Shown here piece after piece: positions 8,357 through 16,504 of a stretch of 64,000 bases of DNA; position 1 is the first letter of the stretch; every line of letters begins with the position of its first letter. The DNA comes from an uncultured Bacteroides sp. (lineage in GTDB: Bacteria > Bacteroidota > Bacteroidia > Bacteroidales > Bacteroidaceae). A model generated the notes under the pieces. It was not told where the DNA came from, made no database searches, and saw only the letters and a list, made by a program, of their open reading frames with translations. The DNA is taken from the NCBI GenBank assembly GCA_949296575.1, contig CASFPE010000035.1:232282-296281 (forward strand), written 5' to 3'. The position numbers and the translations under genes were made by a program.

Positions 8357-9235
8357 ATGAACATGAAAAAATTCGGTATCCTTATGGTAAGTGCCGCCAT
8401 GATGGCAGGCATGGTTTCCTGCACGGCACAAAGCCCCAAAGCCAATCTGGCCACAGACGTCGACTCGTTGGCATACGCTTTCGGCATGGCCAACAGCCAA
8501 GGGTTGGTTCCCTACCTGGTGAACCGCGTGGGCGTTGACTCCGCTTACATGAACGATTTCTACAGAGGGTTGAATGAAGGCGTGAACAGCACCAACAAGA
8601 AAGACGTGGCTTATTTCGCAGGATTGCAAATCGGCCAGCAAATCAGCCGCAACATGATAGACGGCATCAACTACGAACTGTTCGGGAAAGACTCCACGCA
8701 AACCGTCAGCCTCGACAACTTCATGGCAGGCTTCATGGCAGGCATCCGTGGCGACAACGCCGTCATGACCATGGACAGCGCACGCACCTACATGCGCACC
8801 ATGACGGAAGTGGTGAAAGCGCGCACCAACGAAAAGCTGTATGGCGACAACAAGGCCGCAGGCATCAAGTTCCTGGAAGAAAACAAAACCAAAGAAGGCG
8901 TGAAGACCACTCCCAGCGGACTGCAATACAAGGTGCTGGTGGAAGGGAAAGGCACCATGCCGAAAGCCACCGACCGCGTGAAAGTACACTACAAAGGCAC
9001 ACTGGTGGACGGGACGGAGTTCGACAGTTCCAGCAAGCATGGCAAGGAACCCGCCACATTCATGGCCAACCAAGTCATCAAAGGATGGACAGAAGCCCTC
9101 ACGATGATGCCCGTCGGCTCCAAGTGGGAACTCTACATCCCGCAGGAACTGGCCTACGGCGCACGGGACATGGGCAACATCAAACCGTTCTCCGCCCTGA
9201 TTTTCGAGGTGGAATTAGTGGACATCGTGAAATAA
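8357..9235 (+). CDS. FKBP-type peptidyl-prolyl isomerase, lipoprotein form
   Basis: 292 residues. The start MNMKKFGILMVSAAMMAGMVSC is a lipoprotein signal with the lipidated Cys at about residue 22, so the protein is exported and membrane anchored. Residues about 35-165 are the helical dimerisation region, and about 175-292 the FKBP domain, with VKVHYKGTLVDGTEFDSS, VIKGW and LIFEVELVDI. It resembles its upstream neighbour along the whole length but carries an export signal and a longer N-terminal domain. Probable role: chaperone and prolyl isomerase for periplasmic or outer-membrane proteins. It is the second gene of the operon and is followed by a strong terminator. Confidence 0.93.
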   Translation: MNMKKFGILMVSAAMMAGMVSCTAQSPKANLATDVDSLAYAFGMANSQGLVPYLVNRVGVDSAYMNDFYRGLNEGVNSTNKKDVAYFAGLQIGQQISRNMIDGINYELFGKDSTQTVSLDNFMAGFMAGIRGDNAVMTMDSARTYMRTMTEVVKARTNEKLYGDNKAAGIKFLEENKTKEGVKTTPSGLQYKVLVEGKGTMPKATDRVKVHYKGTLVDGTEFDSSSKHGKEPATFMANQVIKGWTEALTMMPVGSKWELYIPQELAYGARDMGNIKPFSALIFEVELVDIVK

Positions 9236-9265
9236 AGCTTCCGGTTTCCCAAGGAAGAAAGCAGG

Positions 9266-9299
9266 GAGGCATGGCTTGCGGGCCATGCCTCTTTTTTTT
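9266..9299 (+). terminator. Intrinsic terminator of the FKBP operon
   Basis: A perfect 10-bp GC-rich stem (9266-9275 with 9282-9291) with a six-base loop is followed by eight T. Confidence 0.93.
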
Positions 9300-9719
9300 G
9301 CGCAAGCGGAGATTCCCGGAAAGCCCTTGCAACTTTTCTGGAAAACCCGCCACCCCGGATGGAAGAATCTCCGCCACCCAACGAACCGCACAGCCTCCGA
9401 GCCTAAGAACCTCCCCAAAACAGTTCACAGAACATTTCGGAAAAGTTCATAGAAGTTTTTGAAATTCTTCTTAGAACTTTTCGCAAAACTTCATAGAACT
9501 TTTTCGGAAGCATTGGAATGACCTTTTTGAGTTGGCAAGGAAACAAACGAACGAGTCCGCAGAGATTCCTGAAAACCATGAAAGGTTTTGCATAAAACCT
9601 TTCATGGTTTCCGCGCCCCCTTCCGCCGGATTTTCGCCCATGATTAGCATTTTTAACGCAAAACGAAAATTATCATCCAGTTTTTTCATCTTTTAGAATG
9701 ATATATTAAAAAATATCCC
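9300..9719. other. Gene-free spacer with degenerate repeats and a long hairpin
   Basis: No coding signal is seen. From 9400 to 9520 the sequence repeats variants of GTTCATAGAAC and AGAACTTTT. A perfect 17-bp inverted repeat sits at 9573-9589 and 9594-9610 with a four-base loop (GCAT) and no T run after it. The stretch around 9509-9545 (CATTGGAATG...TTGAGTTGGCAAGG) resembles 60243-60273 downstream of recO, so this belongs to a dispersed intergenic family. Confidence 0.6.
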
Positions 9720-9727
9720 TATATTTG
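9720..9727 (+). promoter_or_regulatory. Predicted -7 element of the Lrp-family gene
   Basis: TATATTTG followed by C, 39 bases before the ATG at 9767. It fits the Bacteroidota consensus. The -33 element is unclear. Confidence 0.55.
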
Positions 9728-9766
9728 CTTACAATATGATAAGTACAAACCAAAATCATTCATATC

Positions 9767-10225
9767 ATGGAGAAAATAGACAAGCTTGACAAGCAAATCT
9801 TAGCAATCATCTCGCAAAACGCACGCATTCCTTTCAAGGACGTAGCCGCAGAATGCGGCGTGTCGCGCGCAGCCATCCACCAACGTGTGCAAAGGTTGAT
9901 CGACCTCGGCGTCATCATTGGTTCCGGTTACCACGTCAATCCCAAGAGCTTGGGCTACAGCACCTGCACCTACATCGGCATCAAGCTGGAAAAAGGTTCC
10001 ATGTACAAGGAAGTCGTGGCCCAATTGGAGAACATCCCGGAAATCGTGGAATGCCACTTCACCACAGGCCCTTACACGATGCTCACCAAAGTGTATGCCC
10101 GCGACAATGAACACTTGATGGAACTGTTGAACAACAAAATACAGGAAATCCCCGGAGTGACAGCCACCGAAACCTTGATTTCCTTGGAACAAAGCATCAA
10201 GAAGGAAGTCCCCATCAAAGATTAA
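9767..10225 (+). CDS. Lrp/AsnC family transcriptional regulator
   Basis: 152 residues, the normal length of a full Lrp/AsnC protein. Residues about 5-65 form the winged helix-turn-helix (LDKQILAIISQNARIPFKDVAAECGVS followed by RAAIHQRVQRL), and 75-150 the RAM ligand-binding and oligomerisation domain ending in TLISLEQSIKKEVPI. Members sense amino acids and control amino-acid metabolism or transport. The target cannot be deduced. It has its own predicted promoter; the small membrane gene 80 bases downstream may be co-transcribed. The ptb-buk genes are convergent, so they are not automatically its targets. Confidence 0.93.
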   Translation: MEKIDKLDKQILAIISQNARIPFKDVAAECGVSRAAIHQRVQRLIDLGVIIGSGYHVNPKSLGYSTCTYIGIKLEKGSMYKEVVAQLENIPEIVECHFTTGPYTMLTKVYARDNEHLMELLNNKIQEIPGVTATETLISLEQSIKKEVPIKD

Positions 10226-10305
10226 AAAACATCATCCTGCACACTTCCCGCCGCCCATTCCTGCAAAGGAAAAAGCGGCGGCCTTGCAGGCAACGACATG
10301 CATCC

Positions 10306-10614
10306 ATGGAACTGAACGCACTCCACTTCACAGGCCTCGCCATCGGAGCCTGCACGTTTCTCATCATCGGATTGTTCCATCCCGTCGTCATCAAGGCTGA
10401 ATACCACTGGGGCACCCGCTGCTGGTGGCTTTTCCTGCTGCTCGGCATCGCCGGCATTGCGGGTTCCATCCTTGTGAAGAACGTGCTGGCGGCCTCCATC
10501 CTCGGCGTGTTCGCCTTCTCCTCTTTCTGGTCCATCAAGGAACTGTTCGAGCAAGAAGAGCGCGTCCGAAAAGGATGGTTCCCCAAAAACCCGAAAAGAG
10601 AATACAAATCCTGA
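10306..10614 (+). CDS. DUF4491 family small membrane protein
   Basis: 102 residues. Two or three hydrophobic segments are visible (about 6-28, 42-60 and 60-78), followed by a basic C-terminal tail ending WFPKNPKREYKS. The pattern FTGLAIGACTFLIIGLFHP, then EYHWGTRCWWLFLLLGI, is characteristic of DUF4491, a Bacteroidota inner-membrane family with no assigned function. The ATG at 10306 begins right before the first membrane helix. It lies 80 bases after the Lrp gene on the same strand and runs towards butyrate kinase, with only 31 bases between the two stops. Confidence 0.85.
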   Translation: MELNALHFTGLAIGACTFLIIGLFHPVVIKAEYHWGTRCWWLFLLLGIAGIAGSILVKNVLAASILGVFAFSSFWSIKELFEQEERVRKGWFPKNPKREYKS

Positions 10615-10645
10615 CAGCAAAGAGAGGAAACGGCAAGCGTCCGCC

Positions 10646-11704
10646 TCAAACGTACTGCTGCACTTCTTCCTCGCCGCGCAAGGCGCGAAGGCCGCTCAAT
10701 GCCAAGGCTTCCAACTCGTCTTCGCCGGGATAAACATGCACGGGAGCAAGGAACTGCACCCGTTCCTTGATTTTCTCCATCCACTCCTTGTCGTAAGCAA
10801 TGCCGCCGGTCAACAGGATGGCATCCACCTCTCCGCACAAAGCCGCGCACAAGGCGCCGATTTCTTTGCTCACATTGTACAGCATGGCATCGATGACCAA
10901 CGCCACGTGAGGCTCATGCTTGGCGCGTTCGCTCAACTGCTTCGCGTCGTTCGTGCCGAAATGCGACATCAGCCCGCCTTTCCCGAATATCATGCGCACC
11001 ATCTCCTCCTTTGTGTAACGGCCACTGTAGCAGGCATTGATCAACTCCCCTGCCTGGACAGTGCCGGTTCGCTCCGGCGAGAACGGGCCGCTCCCGTCCA
11101 AAGCATTGTTCACATCCACCACGCGCCCGTGCCGGTGCGCCCCGACAGATATGCCGCCGCCAAGGTGGGCCACCACCAGATTCATGTCTTCATACCGCCG
11201 CCCGACAGAGGCCGCATGGCGGCGCGCCACGGCTTTTTGGTTCAATGCATGGAAAATAGTAATCTTGGGGAACAGAGGATTGCCCGTCACGCGCGCGATG
11301 TCGTCCAGTTCATCTGTCACGCCCGCATCGGCTATATACGCGTGGCACCCGCTGATGCCTTCCGCAAGTTCCGCCGCAATCAAGCCGCCCAAGTTGCACG
11401 CATGCTGGCGCTTGGCGGCCATGATGTCGCGGCGCATCTGCTCGTTCACCTCAAAAACGCCGCCGGGCATCGGCTTCAGCAGCCCGCCGCGCCCCACCAC
11501 GGCACGGAAATCCAAGGGAATCCCTTCCTTGGCCAACGCATCAAGAATCAACTGCTTGCGATACTCATATTGGTCGGCCACGGAATGAAAATGCGCCAAA
11601 TCCGGGATAGAGTGGCGAATCGTGGCATGGTACAAAGGCTTTTCATCCTCAAACACCGCAAATTTCGTGGAAGTGGAGCCGGGGTTTATCGCTAAAATTC
11701 TCAT
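10646..11704 (-). CDS. buk: Butyrate kinase (branched-chain/short-chain acyl phosphate kinase)
   Basis: 352 residues from the ATG at 11704. A TTG three codons further upstream is in frame but less likely, because the ATG gives the family's MRILAINPGSTSTK start. The protein belongs to the acetokinase/ASKHA fold: phosphate-binding NPGSTSTK at 7-14, the VVGRGGLLKPMPGG segment, VAHLGGGISVGAHRHGRVVDVNNALDGSGPFSPERTG in the middle, and ILLTGGIAYDKEW near the end. It transfers phosphate from butyryl- or isobutyryl-phosphate to ADP. It follows phosphate butyryltransferase by 18 bases, so both steps from acyl-CoA to free acid plus ATP are encoded together. In this group branched-chain substrates from amino-acid fermentation are likely, but specificity is not visible. 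Confidence 0.93.
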   Translation of the reverse strand: MRILAINPGSTSTKFAVFEDEKPLYHATIRHSIPDLAHFHSVADQYEYRKQLILDALAKEGIPLDFRAVVGRGGLLKPMPGGVFEVNEQMRRDIMAAKRQHACNLGGLIAAELAEGISGCHAYIADAGVTDELDDIARVTGNPLFPKITIFHALNQKAVARRHAASVGRRYEDMNLVVAHLGGGISVGAHRHGRVVDVNNALDGSGPFSPERTGTVQAGELINACYSGRYTKEEMVRMIFGKGGLMSHFGTNDAKQLSERAKHEPHVALVIDAMLYNVSKEIGALCAALCGEVDAILLTGGIAYDKEWMEKIKERVQFLAPVHVYPGEDELEALALSGLRALRGEEEVQQYV

Positions 11705-11722
11705 TCTGGTCAAACGTTTAAG

Positions 11723-12643
11723 TTAAAAAGCCGGGGAACCGCTGGACAGGCAAGCCATGGCCAGGCTGTAATATTTGGAATGTCCCGAATCGCTCCTCGA
11801 AGGAAGCACCACCGGGCAAATGGGGCCTTGCAGCAATCCTGCCATGTCGGCATGGCAGAACAGGGAAACCGTCTTGTAGAAAGCATTGCCCGACTCGATG
11901 TTGGGAAATATCAGCACGTCGGCCTCGCCGTCGATAGGCGAAGCAATCCCCTTGATGTTGCCGCTGGTTTTTTCGCAAGCCGTCTTCACGTCCAAAGGGC
12001 CGTCGATAATCACGTCGCCGAACTCGCCCGCCTCGGCCAGTTCCACGATGTTCACATAATCCAATGAATGGGGGAACTTGGCGCTCACCTTCTCCGTGCA
12101 ATGAATCAAGGCGATGCGCGGCTGCCCGATGCCGAACTTGCGGCACGTGTGGATGGCATACCAAATCATCTCGATGCGTTGCTGCAACGTGGGGCGCGGT
12201 ATCACCGCCGCGTCCGAAAAAAACAGCAACTTGTTGTAAGTGGGAATCTGCACCACCGAAAGGTGCGTCAGCACTTTCCCTTTCGGGAGCAGCCCTTTCT
12301 CCTTGTCGAGGATGGCATGCAGAAGGTTGTCGGTGTTGATGATGCCTTTCATCAGGATGTCGGCTCCGCCTTCGCGGACGATGCGCACGGCTTCGCGCGC
12401 CGCCTCGTCCGAATCCTTTATGTCGATAACCTTCACAAAATCGGGATATTTCTTCAGTGTAGAGTATTTCTCTATCAAGTCTGCATTGCCAATCATCAGG
12501 AACTCCGCAATCCCCTCCTCCAACGAGCGGGCAATGGCATACTCCGTGTTTTCATCATTCGCGCATACGACAGCCACCCTTTTCCGCTGCTGCAACGACT
12601 TCAGATGGGCTGTCAACTGGTCAAAAGTCCGTATCGGTTGCAT
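11723..12643 (-). CDS. ptb: Phosphate butyryltransferase (phosphate acyltransferase family)
   Basis: 306 residues with the PTA/PTB domain throughout: KRVAVVCANDENTEYAIARSLEEGIAEFLMIGN at the start, a central ADILMKGIINTDNLLHAIL segment and a C-terminal IDGEADVLIFPNIESGNAFYKT stretch, the last typical of phosphate acyltransferases. It converts an acyl-CoA and phosphate to acyl phosphate and CoA, feeding butyrate kinase immediately downstream. A possible -7 element on the minus strand at 12660-12667 (CATATTTG) lies just ahead of the ATG. Phosphate acetyltransferase is the main alternative, but the pairing with buk and the length favour ptb. Confidence 0.93.
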   Translation of the reverse strand: MQPIRTFDQLTAHLKSLQQRKRVAVVCANDENTEYAIARSLEEGIAEFLMIGNADLIEKYSTLKKYPDFVKVIDIKDSDEAAREAVRIVREGGADILMKGIINTDNLLHAILDKEKGLLPKGKVLTHLSVVQIPTYNKLLFFSDAAVIPRPTLQQRIEMIWYAIHTCRKFGIGQPRIALIHCTEKVSAKFPHSLDYVNIVELAEAGEFGDVIIDGPLDVKTACEKTSGNIKGIASPIDGEADVLIFPNIESGNAFYKTVSLFCHADMAGLLQGPICPVVLPSRSDSGHSKYYSLAMACLSSGSPAF

Positions 12644-12921
12644 AATATTAGATTTTCAGCAAATATGGGAAAAAGTATCGAAAGCCTTGCTATCCGAACT
12701 ATAAAAAAAATCAAAATGAAACCATATTCTCCCAAGCAGAGGGCATTTCCGGCCACAACATGCTACATTTTGACAATAACAGCCTGAGAAAGCAGGGAAT
12801 GCCACCGGCATCTGCACGGAACAGCCATCCAATAATGCGCAAGTTTAATCCCATCAAATATTGCAACGCAGGTATAAAACAAGCCCAAATAGTTTAGACG
12901 GGAAAAGAAGAAAACGCTGCG

Positions 12922-14334
12922 CTATTCCGCAAACAAATCATCCAATTTGACCTCGCTCTGCACATTCCCGCTATACATGTTCTTTTTCACACCATACGTA
13001 GTCACAAACGTCTGGTGCAAAGCCTTGCGGGTTTTCGTAGCCGCCCGGAAACTTTCCGCCCGCCTGCGCAAATGTTCATCATACTGCTTCGTGATTTCAA
13101 ACTCACTTTGCGAGAACTTCATTTCGCAAAGGTTGACGATTTGATCCCGACGGTCAATCAACAAATCAATTTGCCCGCCTTCGCCCTTCCAAGCACAAAC
13201 ATCACTTTGCACACCGCTTATGCCCAACTTTTGCTTGATTTGACGGATATGATGCAAGCACAGTTGCTCAAAAGAATACCCGCTCCATGCCCTGCGCGAA
13301 GGCGAATCTATCATGTTCTGCCAGTGATGCTCGTCTTGACCGCGATAGCCTTTGACGTAACGCAAGTGAAACAGCGTGAACAAGTCGGTCAATTGATAAA
13401 TTGTCCCGCGCGCATTCTTTCCGAAAGCCGTATATTCACGGATAAAATCACAATCGCACAAGTTCCGCAACGCTTTCGTCAGCGTCCCTCCGTCATCAAC
13501 CTTTGCAACTGTCATTATTTCCATCCGTGTCATTCCCATCGCTTTGCTTGCCAATGCCTCTACGATTTGACGATGCAATGCAGCTTCGCTGAAAAGCGAA
13601 CGAAACAGGAAATCATACTCCCGGTACAACGGCGCATTCTGCGCAAAGAAAAGATTATCTACATTCTGCGTAAAACTCTGGTCACGTTCCAGCATCTGCA
13701 AATAAAGCGGCGTGCCGCCCAAAACCATGTAGCACTCCGCTATCTGGTAACGGTTCCAATGGATGCCACGCGAAAGAAGGTACTGCTCCGTCTCATGCAA
13801 CGTAAACGGCGCAAGATAAATGCTGCGTGTTGTGCGATTGTATAAACCGCCTTTGTCAGAAAGCACATTCTCGCGCATCCATGTAGTGGCACTGCCGCAA
13901 ACAATCAGTTTCAGCCGGTTATTCGATGCGCCCCACGAGTTCCAGAAATACTCCAGCGCCTTTGTAAGGCGGCTTTTTTGCGTATCCATCCACGGCAGTT
14001 CGTCCAAGAAAACAATGATAGGCTTATTGCCTTCTATTGATTCAAGGTATGCCCGCAACTGGGAAAAAGCATCAAACCAATCTTTTGCAAGTTCCCATTT
14101 ACGCCCTGAATAATACTCCAATTGACGGTTGAACGCCCCGATTTGCTCTCGTTTCGTTCCCTGATAGATGCCCGTAGAATAAAAACTAAACGCATCATTG
14201 AAGAATTGACGCACCAAAAAGGTCTTGCCCACCCGACGTCGACCGTAGATAGCAATCAGTTCTGGAGAACCTGAACTCACACGCTGGCGCAAGATTTCCT
14301 GCTCAGTTGCCCTGCCTATAATTGTATCTGCCAT
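12922..14334 (-). CDS. AAA family ATPase with C-terminal DUF234/PD-(D/E)XK nuclease-like domain
   Basis: 470 residues. Walker A is YGRRRVGKT at 30-38; Walker B is IVFLDELPW near 106-114, in a P-loop ATPase of the archaeal-ATPase (PF01637-like) type. A winged-helix region follows near 250-310. The C-terminus (about 375-430) contains GQIDLLIDR...NLCEMKF, the D...ExK arrangement of a PD-(D/E)XK nuclease fold. Such stand-alone proteins are abundant in Bacteroidota, often mobile and of unknown role; defence or selfish-element functions have been suggested. It stands alone with no obvious partner gene. An imperfect inverted repeat lies in its upstream region at 14378-14426. The start MADTIIGR is typical of the family. 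Confidence 0.88.
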   Translation of the reverse strand: MADTIIGRATEQEILRQRVSSGSPELIAIYGRRRVGKTFLVRQFFNDAFSFYSTGIYQGTKREQIGAFNRQLEYYSGRKWELAKDWFDAFSQLRAYLESIEGNKPIIVFLDELPWMDTQKSRLTKALEYFWNSWGASNNRLKLIVCGSATTWMRENVLSDKGGLYNRTTRSIYLAPFTLHETEQYLLSRGIHWNRYQIAECYMVLGGTPLYLQMLERDQSFTQNVDNLFFAQNAPLYREYDFLFRSLFSEAALHRQIVEALASKAMGMTRMEIMTVAKVDDGGTLTKALRNLCDCDFIREYTAFGKNARGTIYQLTDLFTLFHLRYVKGYRGQDEHHWQNMIDSPSRRAWSGYSFEQLCLHHIRQIKQKLGISGVQSDVCAWKGEGGQIDLLIDRRDQIVNLCEMKFSQSEFEITKQYDEHLRRRAESFRAATKTRKALHQTFVTTYGVKKNMYSGNVQSEVKLDDLFAE

Positions 14335-14377
14335 ACTGCAATACTTTAAAATCTGCCTACAAAGATAAAAAAAATCC

Positions 14378-14426
14378 GATTCTTTATCGGTAACTACCTA
14401 AAAAAACGAGTTACCGAGAAAGAATC
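14378..14426. repeat. Inverted repeat upstream of the AAA ATPase gene
   Basis: Arms 14378-14395 and 14409-14426 are complementary at 17 of 18 positions around a 13-base A/C-rich centre. The repeat is 44 bases upstream of the ATPase start, within the probable promoter region. It has no T run on the appropriate side, so an operator or a small element remnant is more likely than a terminator. Confidence 0.6.
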
Positions 14427-14500
14427 GCTATTATGCGGAGCGGGAATAAAGCCGGGAACAAACGATTTGTTGACAAGAAAACAACCAAAGGTACACAACA

Positions 14501-14530
14501 AAAAAAGCACCTCTTGCGAGGTGCTTTTTT
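14501..14530 (-). terminator. Intrinsic terminator of the SusCD locus
   Basis: A perfect 13-bp stem, including flanking A/T (14501-14513 with 14518-14530), has a four-base loop. On the minus strand it ends in six T and follows the stop of the T9SS protein gene by 20 bases. Confidence 0.9.
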
Positions 14531-14550
14531 ATCAGATGATGAAATATCGA

Positions 14551-16479
14551 TTATTTCATGACTTTCACAGTCTGACCATTGTCGAACTTCAAGATGTACA
14601 AGCCTTTTGCCAATGCAGAAGCCGGGATAGTGGCAGACGTGCCATCCAATGCATAGTCGGCTACCACTTGGCCTGCCACATTCACTACTTGCACGCCACG
14701 GATGCCTTCAGCATAGCTCAACGCAAAGCTGTCGCCGTTGTTGATGACGTTGATGCTTTGGTTATCGGCTGCTATGTCGGAAATGCTTGCTGCATTCTGA
14801 TCAACATAAGCATCATAAAAATAGATACCCATGTTCACACCATAATCACCCATTGTCAAAAGACGGCCATCCGTTGTACCCAAGAACTTAGAATCCGACT
14901 CTGCCAAAGCCTTCAAGAAATCAGGCTTGGCATCCACATTGACATCAATGCTTGCGCCACTGATGGTCAGCATGAAATTAGCCGGAGTAGTCGCTGCCTC
15001 CAAAGGCACAGTAAAGCCTTCCTCGTCAAATCCTTGGAAGTTGCTGAATTGAATCATGCCAATTGCCGTTCCTGCTGTAGTGCCAGTCACCTCAACCCAT
15101 TGTTGGAAATTGGTTCCATTCGTCAATGTAATCGTAGAGGTGGCAATGTCTTTGCCTCTTTGCAAGATGCCTTGCTCATCTGCTTCTATTTCGGATAATG
15201 TCAATGTAATCTGTTGCCCGAATGATTCACCGGGAACAAAAGCCTGCACGCCTATCGAAGAAAATTGAAGCGGCACCATGCCTTCATAAATCGTTCCCAC
15301 AGAAGTAATCGAAACTTGTCCTACACTTCCATCTGCACCTTGTATATTCACCGTTTGAGGATAAGTGTAACGACCTCCAGACAAACCCGGATAGAGGCAA
15401 CCATCCCAAGCCCGTTGCATCGTAAAGCCCAAATCAATAGATGCTCCCGTTCCATCACCCACATAAGAAGATGTGTTTACTGAGATTGATTCGCCCAATT
15501 GAGCAGCCGCGTCACTACCTACTGCATCTGCCACAAGATTGTAAGTCGTCACACTGCTGCCGCATGTTGCCGTAGCAGTGGGGAAAGACATGGTTGTGGC
15601 CGAAGCCGGAACAGACATCACCAATGCCCCGTCAAGAGCTTGGGGAGTAGCAGCCGTCCCATCTACGGTATAAGCCCAATCCACAGTATAAACCGGTGAT
15701 TCAAAAGCGGAAGCCAAACTAATCCAAGGAATATTATAACCCGGATAAGCCACCCCCATCGGGAATGGGTAACCTTGAGACGTCGATGTCATTCCATAAT
15801 ACCACAAATTACCGAAAGAAGAATAAATCGGCTCAAGTGCATCATAAGGATAAATTGCAAAATGGGAATATCCATCCAATAAAGCATTCCCACTCGGAGT
15901 TGTAGCCGTTATCGCCAATACATCTCCATCTGTGGCAGGAATATATTCATAATGGTCGCCCACTTTCTGCAACCTGATGTCGCCTGTAACCGGATTCAAG
16001 TTATTGGAATTTACTTGGGTCAATAGACCATCTACATGCTCGTCTGTAGTAATAATAGTTAATGATGCGATTTTTTGCCCGGAGGGAATCGTCACAATAT
16101 CACCGGAAATAGTCCCCGTAATGGTTGCATCCTCATCAGAGTCAGGCAAAAAGTTACCAAACGTAATGGTTGAACCTTCTTGTGTGACAGTCGGTTCCCA
16201 AAATCTCGGTGTTGAAGACCACACAGAAGCATAGCAAAGACCCAAATAACCAGATTCTCCAACTTTAGCTATTTTCTCACGAGCAGCCGCAACCTTCTCG
16301 GCGGATGCAACAGAAGCTTTTAACGGAGTGAGAGAAACGGCTTGATTTTGTGCAGTACGAGTCACTGCACGCTGAATATTTGCCTTTTGAAGCACTTTCT
16401 TCCCTTCAAAATGCGTAATCACTTGTGCATTCATGGACGCACCAAGCAACAATACCGAAGCTAATAAAATCTTTCTCAT
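14551..16479 (-). CDS. Secreted protein with type IX secretion C-terminal sorting domain
   Basis: 642 residues. The signal peptide is MRKILLASVLLLGASMNA, with cleavage expected before QVITH. Residues ~60-560 are rich in Ser, Thr, Gly and beta-forming residues and match no family I recognise. The last ~75 residues (INVINNGDSFALSYA...VQVVNVAGQVVADYAL...LAKGLYILKF...VKVMK) have the layout of a type A Por-secretion/T9SS sorting domain, so the protein is probably exported across the outer membrane and attached to the surface or released. It begins 25 bases after the DUF4302 stop and is the last gene of the susC-susD-HExxH-DUF4302 operon, suggesting that it captures or processes the same substrate. 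Codon use is similar to its operon neighbours. Confidence 0.85.
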   Translation of the reverse strand: MRKILLASVLLLGASMNAQVITHFEGKKVLQKANIQRAVTRTAQNQAVSLTPLKASVASAEKVAAAREKIAKVGESGYLGLCYASVWSSTPRFWEPTVTQEGSTITFGNFLPDSDEDATITGTISGDIVTIPSGQKIASLTIITTDEHVDGLLTQVNSNNLNPVTGDIRLQKVGDHYEYIPATDGDVLAITATTPSGNALLDGYSHFAIYPYDALEPIYSSFGNLWYYGMTSTSQGYPFPMGVAYPGYNIPWISLASAFESPVYTVDWAYTVDGTAATPQALDGALVMSVPASATTMSFPTATATCGSSVTTYNLVADAVGSDAAAQLGESISVNTSSYVGDGTGASIDLGFTMQRAWDGCLYPGLSGGRYTYPQTVNIQGADGSVGQVSITSVGTIYEGMVPLQFSSIGVQAFVPGESFGQQITLTLSEIEADEQGILQRGKDIATSTITLTNGTNFQQWVEVTGTTAGTAIGMIQFSNFQGFDEEGFTVPLEAATTPANFMLTISGASIDVNVDAKPDFLKALAESDSKFLGTTDGRLLTMGDYGVNMGIYFYDAYVDQNAASISDIAADNQSINVINNGDSFALSYAEGIRGVQVVNVAGQVVADYALDGTSATIPASALAKGLYILKFDNGQTVKVMK

Positions 16480-16504
16480 AACATTTTGTATTTAATAGTG
16501 GTTT

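Noticed and set aside
12644..12921. Possible short gene in the spacer between ptb and the AAA ATPase
   Set aside because: No frame has a start context, recognised motif or biased composition; nothing beyond the ptb promoter candidate is seen.
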